Source: Conchocele bisecta (lineage: Eukaryota > Mollusca > Bivalvia > Lucinida > Thyasiridae). Taken from it: a DNA stretch of 64,000 bases. The stretch lies in the NCBI GenBank assembly GCA_029237695.1, contig CM055278.1, forward strand, positions 77,831,817-77,895,816, read 5' to 3'. This document shows positions 32,964 through 44,462 of the stretch, in pieces (position 1 is the stretch's first letter; each line of letters opens with the position of its first letter). The translations under genes and the position numbers were made by a program. The notes under the pieces are model-generated. The model did not search any database and was not told the origin of the DNA. It worked only from the letters and a program-made list of their open reading frames with translations.

Positions 32964-33870
32964 CTGAGGGCAAAACGGAAACCAAACTGGCTGGTAATGC
33001 GCAAACATTAAGGAACGTTGCTAATATTCGAGCGGAAACACTTACAAAATTGAATTTAAATCTCAAACACGACCGGGAGCTGAAGGCTGAAGGGAAGTCG
33101 CGCACTGAGTTGAGTTTACACCATCGATCCGAATCACGGATCCCCATATGGACTGCGTCAGCGAGAATAAAAACTCGGCAGGCGCAGGAATCAAGCCAAA
33201 GCGAAAACCACGAGGAAGACTCACCTAAAGATTACGGAATGGATGAAAAGCAGTATACGGGTTTGAACTTAGACACAACAGCTGGGGATACCACCCAACC
33301 ACTGAAATATAAGACAAAAGTGGCAGCGGCTCTCGCGAAACGAGTTCGCTCGTCTGGCTACGGCTTAGTCCCAGTGGTGAAAAAGACAACCGCTGCTCTA
33401 AAACCGAAGAGTGCAGTAGTGAAAGCAACAGCGCCTGCGAGAGAAAGTAGTGCGAGGTCAACAATTTCATCAAAGACCGGTGTATCTCTTCCTGACATCG
33501 TTAAAGACGATTCTAGATCGACGATGAGTAGCAAAATGTATCAGAAATGGGAGCTGGCTCAATCAAAAATCGACGAAGAATCAAGTCGTGCGATAAAAGA
33601 GAAAACATTCAATTTGCCACGCGAAGAAGAAAAGCCGACGACACCAACAAGTATTGATACCCGGCAAACGGAATTTAAATCCGATACAACAAGAACTGAA
33701 CTGGCGAAGATCAACGAAATAATACGGGAAGAGTCGACCAACAGCGACTTACTGGACTCTTCGCAGATTCAGGAACGTTTGAGTTCCATTAAGGAGAAGG
33801 TCAAGGTTAGGAGACGAGGGCGAGATAGCAGGTCGTCTCTGGGAAGCGATGGAGATTTCTTCTATGACAG
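32964..33870 (+). CDS. Main exon of unrecognised charged protein (exon b)
   Basis: A 907-bp open exon lies between acceptor CTATTTTACAG and donor GTATGC (33871). It encodes about 302 residues rich in Lys, Arg, Glu, Ser and Thr, with no hydrophobic segment or Cys cluster, so it is probably disordered and cytosolic or nuclear. Two related Ser-rich words appear (ARSTISSKTG and SRSTMSSKMYQ), plus an alkaline patch (KEKVKVRRRGRDSRSSLGS) near the end. Codon composition is less AT-rich than the surroundings, as in real coding sequence. It starts in phase 1 and ends in phase 2, matching its neighbours. I do not recognise the family. It cannot be a mobile-element ORF by any motif seen. Confidence 0.78.
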
Positions 33871-34226
33871 GTATGCATTATGTAATGTCCAAGTAACATA
33901 CAATAAAGACATATTGACATAGTAACACACATACTTCAATATGTCGTGGATTATGATAACAACCAAGTAGACCTTGATGGAAATATACACGTCCAATATT
34001 ATATAACTAGCTGGTAGTAGCGTCGAGCAACTCTTGTCTTGATATGTGAGCATACAATAATAGTTTTAGGTTACATTTCATTTCGATGCATAGTGAAGAC
34101 ATAATGCTTACATCCGTACATTTATCTCGTTTGCTGGCATATTAACAGTTACATTTTAGTTCACCCGGCTGCTGTGGTTGGGCATACGGCTTCATTGGCC
34201 TTATAATGTTTTGTTTTATTTCGCAG

Positions 34227-34341
34227 TTCGTTGGAAGTAACAACAGAGCGAGACGGGTTTAACGCCATCGGTCATGCCATTGAGAGATCAGCGAGAATGT
34301 CGGCTCGTACCAACGTGACTCATGTGTCCAACTGGCGGTGA
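34227..34341 (+). CDS. Terminal exon of the same gene (exon c)
   Basis: The acceptor TTTATTTCGCAG precedes an open segment ending at TGA (34339-34341). The first base completes the Ser codon left open by exon b. It encodes SLEVTTERDGFNAIGHAIER and ends with NVTHVSNWR. The three exons give at least 361 residues of the C-terminal part; upstream exons are not identified. A possible AATAAA lies at about 35279. Confidence 0.72.
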
Positions 34342-34953
34342 TGTCACCGCATGCCCGGACATACGACTATCCGAACCACTGTGAACGATATCTCGGGAAA
34401 AGGATCACCAAATCGAATGGTCGTTTCGATAAACATATCGTAACGGTTATAATCAGATAGCAAACCTGAATATGCCGAGATACACATGGATTACTGATGG
34501 AAACGCTTGTGATTTTTGTTTTGTATTTGCCAATGGGCAGTTGTGGCGTTGCAATACTAGTATATGCACCAGGTTATGAATTGCTCGCTTATATAATCGT
34601 CGTATATGCATGTGGTCGCATGTTGTACTAACGTTTGACATTATTTGTGAAAACTACATGTAGCTTATTTTTCTAATCAACTTCGATAAAGTCAAACCGG
34701 CGAGGTCATACACAAATAATTTCATTGATGGATGAAATACAGATAAAGACAGATGTGAATGGGATTGTAGATCATTTCGAAAATAATGTATAAACCTCAG
34801 CATCGTCAGACGACTCAAAGTAGAGTTGATGCCAACAACTATGAAACTTTTTGTACTTACTTTACGGACGCATTATTCGTGCAGAATTTATTGCATGCAC
34901 ATGTATTTAAAGCATAGTACAACTGCCTGTCAAACTTAAACATGGCTGGTTCG
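34342..34953. other. Probable 3' UTR and flank
   Basis: Follows the stop codon of the three-exon gene. No canonical AATAAA within this stretch; no other feature. Confidence 0.4.
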
Positions 34954-35035
34954 ACAGTTTTAAATGTGTAAATAACAGAGGTGATATTTTCCTGATCCAA
35001 AATATCACCTCTGTTATTTACACATTTAAAACTGT
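34954..35035. repeat. Perfect 37-bp-arm hairpin
   Basis: The left arm (34954-34990, starting ACAGTTTTAAATGTGTAAAT) and right arm (34999-35035) are exact complements with an 8-base loop CCTGATCC. Partial complementarity continues outside (GTTCG versus TTGAAC). A recent MITE or foldback, or part of the gene's 3' UTR that would fold strongly in RNA. Confidence 0.9.
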
Positions 35036-35934
35036 TTGAACAAATTCCTCTGAATTATTACTTAATTGCAAAAACAAACAGGTTTCATATGAGAGATTGA
35101 CACATGGCTAAGCATATACAATGTACTATTTAATTGAATTAAATGTCATGTTAGTAAGGTAATTTTCAATATTTAAAGACATTGTTTGTAGCCAATTTCA
35201 CTGTTTTTTGTTTCCTTTTCGACTCCGTCATCACATGATGTTTATTGATCAGAAAAACACTGGCTGACTTTATGTGAAATAAACAGTAGCTATGTCATAA
35301 TGACATTGTTAATGATCTCATTAATATGTGTTAATCCCGCTGCGCGTATGTGTAAATCGACGCTGGATTTATTGAGTTTAATAGTTCGCTTTTCCACGAC
35401 TCATAGAACAGGATGGGTGATGAACTTCAATAGCTGCCTGATAAATGGAATATCATGCTAGTTTCTTTTGATATCAACTCTGATATATTGTTATATGTTA
35501 GACGCGATAAGTTATACACTGTGTAAATATAACTAAACACACATACACTACTATATTCATTCAACGTTTGTCACTGACATGTCGTCAACACGAATCCCAG
35601 ACTTATATAATCTACTAATATCGAACGTGTAGCAAATCAAAATCACGATAATGTAGTCATTTGTAAGTCGCGCCTGCAATTTACATTTCGGGGTTTTCAA
35701 ATGCTTCCCGTATTCTCTTCCCGTAGCAAAGGTATTGAAAGTCTCTGTATACATGGCATTCAAAAACATTGAAAAAAGAAACAGTATATCCACGGGAAAC
35801 CGGAAAACCCAACTAGCATAAGACAATCTTAACTAAGTGATCACATGGCGGTAATCATATCCTTCAACAAGCACCGATGCGATCTTTATCACTAACGATG
35901 TACGGTCCCACAATGCAATAAATACATATAGTCC
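35036..35934. other. No gene supported
   Basis: An 89-codon minus ORF (35557-35826) has no motif. A candidate AATAAA lies at about 35279. Confidence 0.4.
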
Positions 35935-36110
35935 GTCTTGTTATGTATTTTCGTCGGATTTTCCTGGGGATTTGTTGCTCTATACATTTTGTAAATGGAA
36001 ATTGAACGAGAAATCCGGAAATCGATGTTGCGATTTGCGGAAATAAAGTTTTCGACCTCCATTTTGAAATTCAAAACGGCCACCATATTTTACCTCGTTT
36101 TGCTATATAT
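35935..36110 (-). repeat. Dispersed repeat E, copy 1 (inverted)
   Basis: TCCTGGGGATTTGTTG, TGGAAATTGAACGAGAAATC, CGATGTTGCGATTTGCGGAA and CCATTTTGAAATTCAAAACG are the reverse complement of blocks at 40185-40390. Confidence 0.75.
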
Positions 36111-36610
36111 CCGCACTTAAGTAACATATACTATTGGCTTAAATGTGAAAATCGCATACTTTTAGTGATTAATGCTTTATCAGGAAGTGAAATATAATAT
36201 AAGGGAGAGAAGTTTGTAAAATAGTCGCGATTTTCAAGATGGCCGCCACGTTATACGTAAGTGTGGGCATATCAGTTGAACTATGGTTGAAGAATTTGAT
36301 TATATGTTTTTTACAATGTACACAGCCATTGTAACTACAACAGACTATACATGTACGTTTATTTAGTATACAAATATACATACTGTGAAATGTATAATTT
36401 CACATATACGTATACAATAAGTATATACATGTATGCACGTGAAGAAAACGTGTCCCTTAGAAGGTAACACATGGAAAATGATATACTATCTTCAATTACC
36501 CTTGGTATGTGATATTTTAGGATACATATGTACCTCACATAACTTGTACAACTGGTTATATAATTTATTAGCTATATTACACATGTGGCGAGGACGATGC
36601 TCACAACAGC
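36111..36610. other. No gene supported
   Basis: AT-rich, with a CAAGATGGCCGCCACG word at 36235 and TATACATGTATGCACGTG near 36422. Short ORFs lack motifs. Confidence 0.4.
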
Positions 36611-36672
36611 ATGTATGAATGTAGAATATATAGACAATTATGTAATTGTCTATATATTCTACATTCATACAT
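36611..36672. repeat. Perfect 62-bp palindrome
   Basis: ATGTATGAATGTAGAATATA with TAGACAATTA (36611-36640) is followed by TG and the exact complement of all 30 bases (36643-36672). There is no loop beyond the two central bases. Confidence 0.92.
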
Positions 36673-36949
36673 CACTTGTTCTAGTGTTCCAATAATGTCT
36701 TTTCTAATACATCAGTTGTTCAAGTGTTCCGATAATGTTTTTTTGGGTGCAGATTTAACATTACATACAAATGTATACACTGCAAACGTTACTGTCACGG
36801 TCGCTTATGTTGTTCAGCAATGGTTCTTTCATCAGAATCACCGTCAACATCAGATGGAATGGCATTCTCAAGATGAGTATCCTCATCATTCTTCGTTCTG
36901 TACCACACTTACTGTGCATGCTAACGCGGCGTGACTGTCATCTGACCAT

Positions 36950-39830
36950 TTTAATAATTACCATATGTACTGGGGAAACGTCCGATGTGTGTGGATGTGT
37001 GCAAACATCAATGTCCTGATAATATACATGTCCAACACGAGCAATGTGTACTTGCTGAGCAACTGCAGCTTGTCCTGATAGTCCGGTCTGCTCGGGTATG
37101 AGGGTAATATTGACACCCTTTGGAAGATAGGCCCGGAAAACAAATTCATGTTAGATCTGAGACGGAATCACAGTCGAGCAACATCTGGAAGGCATCTACG
37201 ACACTTTCTCCCTGCTACGTAGTGTTTGCGTCAGAGAAAGCATGTAACGCTGACAATGCCTTTTCCTTGCTTTCCGTCCATAAGACCGCATGTCAACAAC
37301 CCCTGATATCATTGAAATGGATGTACCACTGCGTATGAGGCTGTACTTTCATGTTAACATAACTAGTGTGTCAGTGTCCGGGGAGTATTTCATTAATTTG
37401 ACATTAGTTTCATTCCGAACGTTAGCCAATATTGCATGGTGAATTAAATAAGTGTAAGCTTCCTCGTGGTTTTTGCTGTTAAACAGTATTTCATAGTCGC
37501 ACCCTGTCTTTCCATTTGCAGAGACGATCGTGACTTTCTCTGTTTCGGACCTGTGCGCTATGAGTCTTATTTGCCAAATCTTACAATGGGACAGGACTCG
37601 TTTCATGGAGATGTGCTTAAGTTTTGTGCCATCCTTAACCTGGTACTGTACATGTGGCTGTCCTTTGTTCCTAATTTCTATGGTTGCAGTCTTCATGGAG
37701 TATTCTTTGTATATACATGTATACTAGTAGTTTACCACGTATTGCATTAGTCTATTGATGAAACAGTTGCTGGGGTCTTCGACTGTCTGTATGTTTGCCG
37801 ATTACTTTTCCAGATTTTGTACAGTTATCATTCCATCGGAAATGGCAATTTTACGTTAGTTGGCATCTCTTGAGGTGCGTGTATCAACTTCGATTTCCAC
37901 ATTGTGAAAGAGTGACATTGGAGTCAGTGTAAGGTATGCTCATATAAACCTCATATAAACATCCTTGCTCGACTGTGTTAGTATCATTAGCCGTCCATTC
38001 GTATATTTTGTTTCCTTTAATCAATCAATTTAAACACATAAGTATCGTCTGTTTCCTATTTCCCGATGTGTACATCTTCACTATTTGGGATACTTATTAT
38101 TGAGAGACATACGTATGATGGTCAGGTGATAGTAAGAATTTCCTTGAACTTTCAAGAGTTGCTGGTACATACACATCTGTTTATAGCCATGCATTATCGA
38201 TTCCATAGTTTTAAAGATTCTACGCCATAACGACGTGCAACTCTCCCAGCCGTGACATAACCTGTTTCTTTATATTGGAGGTTCGAATCAATGATCTTCA
38301 CTATCTTTTCGACAGGGCCATATCACATGAGACCACAGATGGATGATCTTTTCCAACAACAAATTGGTTCATTAAAGTTGATCAGTCCTGTGCTAATTCC
38401 TCCAAAATAGGCATGTCCCCTATTCGTGTCAATTATCGAGCTACAGAGAATGATAAAAAGTATCCTACTCAGCCAGGAATCAGACCAGGTGCGCATTCGT
38501 TACTCCCATGAGTCGAGATTATATGTAAGAGATAAGCCAATGAAACTTTTTTGTTGGTGTCATCAATACCAGCAGCACTGACAACAACGTATGTCAGTCT
38601 CTGGTGACGACGGCGACTGTTACGGTGGTTTATGCTTACTACACGGTACGATCGGTGTGTGGTACAGGGTTACCGTTTTGCTACTTTCATCCTGTATCCA
38701 CACAGGTAGCGTGATCGGATCCCCTGATCACTGTCTGTCTGAAATATCACGGTACTTGTAGCATGTGTAGTTCTTTTACCACCAAGTGTGTCTTCCAGAA
38801 AGTCGGCATTGTCAAGTGCAGAACACACAAATATATCTTTCTTAATAAACGGTGGTATATACAGTCCAACAAACTGGGTTATGTTGTCAACCACAGCGTT
38901 TGCAAGTGATGTTTCAAGACTGAGTACCCGGCCGTGCGGTATACAGAAGTTATTTGCATGTAGAAGATCGATAACCTTCTTGATCCTGGTTTTATGTCAG
39001 ACAGCCAATCCTAATCCAAGAACGTGTGAACTTTTGCGCCCGCTACCTCTCTGGAACACATCACAATCATTTGTTAGTTGTTGATGTACCTGCCTATCAG
39101 TTTTAAGACCATACATAATGCTTTGGCGTGCTGGGAGCACAGTTCTGTCAACCTGTCAGGCACGTCGTCAGTTGTGCTGGTTTCAGGAATACTTTGATAA
39201 AAAATTCTGCTTATGAATCTAGACATACGTTCACCTTTTCCGTTTGGAGTACACATTAAAATGGGGCAACCCTCACATAACTATCTATTCAAGCCATTTT
39301 ATGTTGTATTTAGGACATTGTTTCTCCACTTGTTCGAAACCTAATGAGTTCAAGTAAGTGATTTCAATGTCTGCCATCGATAATATATAATTCTCTGTCA
39401 ATTAAATTTAGTCACTCAATTGGACATGCGATTTGCCATGAGTTATTGGGTCTTTCTTGGTTGCTTTCATTTTCAGCTTCCCTTAGGATGTAGTACACAT
39501 TACAGCATTGCTTGTGATATCTTACATCGGTAGCACGTGCATCGCGCGCGAGTTGTTGGTTGATATGTGCAAAATTGCCGTCTTGGAAATTTGACAGTTC
39601 CTGTATGGCATCAAGCATACGTTTATAAGTCTCAAACTGTTGTTGAACAACCAACGGTCCTTTCCACACCTTGTCTGCTTGACACACGACGCACATCTGA
39701 CAATTTGTGCAGAATCCCGCTCGCGTGGTCAAACATATACTTAAATATACACAGTAATGGAGGGTTAGTCGATATACAATGTAGCAACTAATATGAATTT
39801 CTTGCCGCGTCAAAAGGTGGCACGTGAATG
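36950..39830 (-). pseudogene. Decayed copy of an expanded invertebrate gene family
   Basis: Minus-strand fragments occur in a consistent N-to-C order over about 2.6 kb but in different frames. They are: a Cys cluster FCTNCQMCVVC with a later RYHKQCCNVYY (39813-39412), a helical piece (39256-39074), DNADFLEDTLGGKRTTHAT (38894-38670), MKYSPDTDTLVML (37696-37349), and ALSALHAFSDANTT (37267-37219). I recall signatures of this type (S-x-DTD-x-LVLL and ALPxLHAFTGCDTTSAF) from abundant uncharacterised proteins of molluscs and cnidarians, where the DTD motif suggests a FEN/PIN-like nuclease. That identification is from memory. Stops and frameshifts make this a pseudogene. Confidence 0.55.
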
Positions 39831-40184
39831 TAACGTTCCCACCATACGGATATTGAGCCGCATGTATTTAGCAACGCTAACGTCGTAATGCGAAACTTTG
39901 TACTATCAATCAATAACCAAGTATTGTAATCATAATGGGTGCATTGGGGTTTATGCGACCTATATCAGCATGTACGCACACGCAGATTGATTTGGGTCTG
40001 CAATGATCGCAGTATAGCAGCTGCATCTTTAGTTTATAAGCACATTTTGTGAACAGGGACTGTGCCAAACCTTATAAAATTAGGATTCTATACGGGTAGG
40101 TAATGTCATAACTTTTATATTTCAATTTAAAAATATATTAATCGGATATAGATTGATTGAAAATCTGAAATTCTCAATTTATTT
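39831..40184. other. No feature recognised
   Basis: Has a weak relic of the palindromic core (GATTGATTTGGGTCTGCAAT GATCGCAG region, about 39985-40016). Confidence 0.35.
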
Positions 40185-40390
40185 TGAGAAATAACTCGTA
40201 TAAAAGCGACATAATAAGAAAAACAAGTTTTTTTATGGCGGCCATTTGAAATTCAAAATTGAGGTGTAAAAAGTTATTTCTGCAAATCGTAACATCGATT
40301 TTCGGATTCCTCGTCCAATTTCCATTTCAAAAGTATATAGTGTACCTAATCCCCAAAAAAATCCGAAGAACGAATTATATTTAACATACT
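40185..40390 (+). repeat. Dispersed repeat E, copy 2
   Basis: GGCGGCCATTTGAAATTCAA, TTTCTGCAAATCGTAACATC, GATTTTCGGATTCCTCGTCC and CCCCAAAAAAATCCGA correspond to the reverse complement of 35935-36110. Confidence 0.75.
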
Positions 40391-41386
40391 ACAACGGACT
40401 AATAGTACATCTAATCAGTAACATGCAACGAGTGCGCAATAGCTCCTAAACGCCGTAAAATATACTCTCCAACAAATAAGGTTTAGCTTGCAAATGCCTC
40501 AAATTACCGAATTTTGATAAAACATGAACAACGAGGTCAATCAAACTGACAACACACCGGCATCCCTGCCAACAGCAGTATGATAAAACTCGTCACGAGC
40601 CAACTCATATGGATTTGCACTGTTTGCATAAACCGTTATAGCGGTCTATTGGGTTCAAAGGGTTAATTCGTTTCTTAGTTATGGTTTTGCTTTTTTTTCA
40701 CCCCGTGGAGTCGTTCTGTGAAATTATATGTAATATGAAATTTGAATGTGTGTGCAATTGTTTTGTGAATGCCAGCGCATGTTTCTAAATATAGCCACTG
40801 TGATTGATTTACTATAATGTATGCATGATATAGTGTGATATGTATGTATTACCGTGTTTATTTTACATCAACATATTTTACGATCAGGCGCCATTCAAAT
40901 GTGGTATTTAGTACACTTTTATATTTGAAAGTTGAACCATTTGCCTTACGAATATTGTATTTGCATACATGTGTATTATATTTAATACATCCATTCAGGT
41001 GTGGCTTTGTTTCTTTCTGAAGCTGATGCAATCATAAATCATTTACGGTAACACTTGCCAAACTCGCTTCTTTTGTTGTAAAAACTTGGCTGATATTTCG
41101 AAGACAAAATATGTTAAACACACTGAAATGAATACTAGCGTTCAAATTACACACAACATACGGCAATGTCACGTATAACAGAATGTTCTGAAAATGACGT
41201 TATTCACAATACAAAAATAGATGAAAATTAATATCATATATTATCCCATAAAAACATTGATATTTGAAGTTACGTTGTTATTTTATGGCACATTAAACAG
41301 ATGTACCGCTTTGTAACTGCAAGTCGGTCTAACCTGTATACGCCATCCTTAAAATAATTTGCCGAATCAGCCAATCCATATCATTT
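40391..41386. other. No gene supported
   Basis: AT-rich. A 61-codon ORF (40835-41020) is Tyr/Phe-rich with no motif. Confidence 0.4.
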
Positions 41387-41500
41387 TCGAAAATAAATCT
41401 TATACCCTGATTCTCAAAATGTATTTCATACCCTAATTCTCAAAATGTACTTTATACCCTAATTCTCAAAATGTATCTTATACCCTAATTCTCAAAAACG
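41387..41500 (+). repeat. 26-bp tandem repeat, about 4 copies
   Basis: ATACCCTAATTCTCAAAATG recurs at 41402, 41428, 41454 and 41480 with exact 26-bp spacing. Confidence 0.92.
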
Positions 41501-41819
41501 ACAAAGCAAAGTAAATCAGTGAAATAGTCATTTAATCGCATGTTCAAATTTGTGTTATCTTTTATTTCTCAAATTTCGCTTTCCAGCTCAATTTTTGTAT
41601 TACACATAATAATTTGAAGCTTACGATAGCAGAAATTGCATGAAATGCTATATAATTATTAATAACCGATACGTGCTCTACATCATAAAAAAATAACTCG
41701 AAAATCGCTTCACTAATAACGATGAAATCAGCAAAATAATATTTAGTACAAACCGTCTCGATATGACATCACGTGGCGTCGTGACGTCACGAACTTCCTG
41801 ACGTTAGCATTTTTCGTCA

Positions 41820-41965
41820 TAAAATAAATATTTGACCAAATTTCAAGAAATAAATAGAAGGCTCATTCTTAAATTGTGATACAATTTAATATTATCGAAA
41901 AAAATATTGTGTTTGCATTATTTATATAGCTGTAAAATTTGGACAGATTTCGTGAAACGGACAAT
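41820..41965 (+). repeat. Dispersed repeat K, copy 1
   Basis: AATATTTGACCAAATTTCAA, GAAGGCTCATTCTTAAA, TTTAATATTATCGAAAA and TTTCGTGAAACGGACAATAG recur in inverted orientation at 57475-57605 and in direct orientation at 57885-57940. Confidence 0.7.
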
Positions 41966-42075
41966 AGTTCCAGTTTGGCCTGGTAAGTTCTGGTAGTTGC
42001 GTTTGACGTTTGCCCTGGATAGCTTGATATGTAGTTGGACTGACACTATGACATATGCCATGAACTTATTTCCAG

Positions 42076-42219
42076 GGTTAAAGTATTTGGACCACAGCGG
42101 AGAAGAGGTGAGAAAGTGTCTATGTTGCTGCCGACCTCTCTATTTCTCGACGACGCTATACTGTGATAAAGCATGCGAGACACGGAAACGCCAGTTAAAC
42201 TGGAAATACGCTGATCTAG
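42076..42219 (+). CDS. Possible exon with Cys-rich motif
   Basis: A 144-bp segment is open between acceptor CTTATTTCCAG and donor GTAATA (42220). It is phase 1 at both ends, so it could be skipped or included without shifting frame. It encodes YLDHSGEEVRKCLCCCRPL, then YFSTTLYCDKACETRKRQ. Cys spacing (C-x2-C-x11-C-x3-C) and the basic segment after it resemble the candidate exon at 19578-19690. The protein is not recognised and adjoining exons were not found. Confidence 0.38.
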
Positions 42220-42317
42220 GTAATATTCTGAACGACGTGTTCTGAATAATGTCTCCATCAAAATTTAGTGACATGCTGAGTAAATCTATAGTCCATTATT
42301 ACCGTTAGAATTATTCT

Positions 42318-42546
42318 TGTTTGCATTCGCTAGTGGCGGCCATCTTCGAAATATGCAAATCTGGCGCCTTCCAGCTCCAGAAAAGTTGTGGAACACCACA
42401 AACTAAGTTTTCCATTCAAGCTAGTTGTATTAGACATGCATGTAGCCAATTTGGTTCAAACGTTAGCATTTTTGCTTTTGCTGGTAGCGGCCATTTTGGA
42501 AATATGCAAAGTAGGTACCTTCCACCTCTAGGAAAGTTGGGGAACG
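42318..42546 (+). repeat. Two-copy degenerate duplication, about 150 bp
   Basis: GGCGGCCATCTTCGAAATAT GCAAA and, later, AGCGGCCATTTTGGAAATAT GCAAA each precede a CTTCCA(G/C)CTC ... AAAGTTG(T/G)GGAAC block. Confidence 0.7.
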
Positions 42547-42627
42547 TTTATATTTTATATCTTTCATATGGTATTTCCGTCATTCTGACAAAATTTGGTC
42601 TCTGCCCTAAATGTTTTCGACACCAGA

Positions 42628-43893
42628 TCACAACTACCTAACACAAAGATCAAGACTAGCTAACACAAAGATCAGAACTACCTAACACAAAGATCACAAC
42701 TACCTAGCACAAATATCACAACTACCTAACACAAAGATCACAACTACCTAACACAAAGATCACGACTACCTAACACAAAGATCACGACTACCTAATACAA
42801 ATATCTCAACTACCTAACACAAAGATCATAACTACCTAACACAAATATCGCGACTACCTATCACAAAGATCACAACTACCTAACACAGATATCACAACTA
42901 CCTAACACAAAGATCACGACTACCTAACGCCAAAGATCACGACTACGTAACAACAAGATCACAACTACCTAACACAAATATCACAACTACCTAACAACAA
43001 GATCACAACTACCTAACACAAAGATCACGACTACCTAGCACAAAGATCAAACTACCTAGCACAAAGATCACAACTACCTAACAACAAGATCACAACTACC
43101 TAACACAAAGATCACAACAACTACCTAACACAAAGATTACAACTACCTTACACAAAGATCACGGCTACCTAACACAAAGATCACAACTACCTAACACAAC
43201 AATAAAAACTACCTAACACAAAGATCAAAACTACCTAACACAAAGATCAAAACTACCTAACACAAAAATCGTAACTACCTAAGATCAAAACTACATAACA
43301 CAAAGATCACAACTACCTAACACAAAGATCACGACTACTAACAACAAGATCACAACTACCTAACACAAATATCACGACTACCTAACAACAAGATCACAAC
43401 TACCTAACACAAAGATCACAACTACCTAACACAAAGATCACAACTACCTAACACAAAGATCACGACTACCTAACAACAAGATCACAACTACCTAACACAA
43501 AGATCACAACTACCTAACACAAAGATCAAAACCACCTAACACAAAAATCGCAACTACCTAAGATCAAAACTACCTAACACAAAAATCAAAACTGCCTAAC
43601 ACAAATATCAAAACTTCCTAACACAAATATCAAAACTACTTAACACAAAAATCAAAACTTCCTAACACAAATATCAAAACTTCCTAACACAAATATCAAA
43701 ACTGCCTAACACAAATATCAAAACTTCCTAACACAAATATCAAAACTACTTAACACAAATATCAAAACTGCCTAACACAAATATCAAAACTACTTAACAC
43801 AAATATCAAAATACTTAACACAAATATCAAAACTGCCTAACACAAATATCAAAACTACTTAACACAAATATCAAAACTACTTAACACAAAAGT
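42628..43893 (+). repeat. 22-bp minisatellite, about 56 units
   Basis: Unit AACTACCTAACACAAAGAT plus CAC. Up to about 43550 the AAAGATCAC form dominates, with occasional AACAACAAGATC variants. From about 43570 to the end the units change to AACTTCCTAACACAAATATC and AACTACTTAACACAAATATC. The plus strand has very few G. The array ends at CACAAAAGTCAGGGGC. Confidence 0.96.
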
Positions 43894-44030
43894 CAGGGGC
43901 ATCAGAACAGGTCCGGCAGGTCCGGCGACTGCCGGATTAATAATTTTTACATATTTGTAATTCATGTATAAAAAAAATGAAATGTAAATATTTTTATGCA
44001 ATTTTTCTCATTTCTTATCAAAAGTGAATG

Positions 44031-44090
44031 TTGTTACCACTCAGTTGAACCGTCTCGGCGAGACAGTTCAACTGGGTGGCAACAACATAC
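44031..44090. repeat. Hairpin, about 27-bp arms
   Basis: GTTGTTACCACTCAGTTGAA, CCGTCTC pairs with GAGACAGTTCAACTGGGTGG CAACAAC, with few mismatches. The flanking region (43895-44160) contains CAGGTCCGG repeats and a GGCCGGACC, probably a small repeat element. Confidence 0.7.
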
Positions 44091-44359
44091 ACTTTGTGTG
44101 GGTAGCGGGGGCACCCATTAGATTGGCCGGACCAATCTTATTATGCTTCCGGCCCCCCTGAAAGTGATGACGTAATCACGCTGCACACCCTATATATGTA
44201 CATGTGCATATTGTATTCAATATGTAAGAATAGTCCACTATATGTGCATGTTTTGGTGAAAACTGTAAGTTGAAATGTGGCTATATTACGGAATGAGAGA
44301 TAATTACACAGACATAACCACAATTTACCATTCCCTTTACATTACCTGTGTTGCATTAC

Positions 44360-44462
44360 CAGGGGGCCGTCTCACTAAGCTTCGTACGATTAAAATGTTC
44401 GTAAGTGCAAAATCGTGATATTCTGTACAATTCACATTAACAATGTTTTCTTGTAAACAATT
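44360..44462. mobile_element. Foldback element H, copy 3 (left end only)
   Basis: CAGGGGGCCGTCTCACTAAG, CTTCGTACGATTAAAATGTT and AACAATGTTTTCTTGTAAAC match copies 1 and 2. The right end is absent because sequence switches into element I at about 44463. Confidence 0.7.

Noticed and set aside
42628..43893. CRISPR-like array
   Set aside because: Repeats of 22 bp are contiguous with no unique spacers; genome context is eukaryotic.
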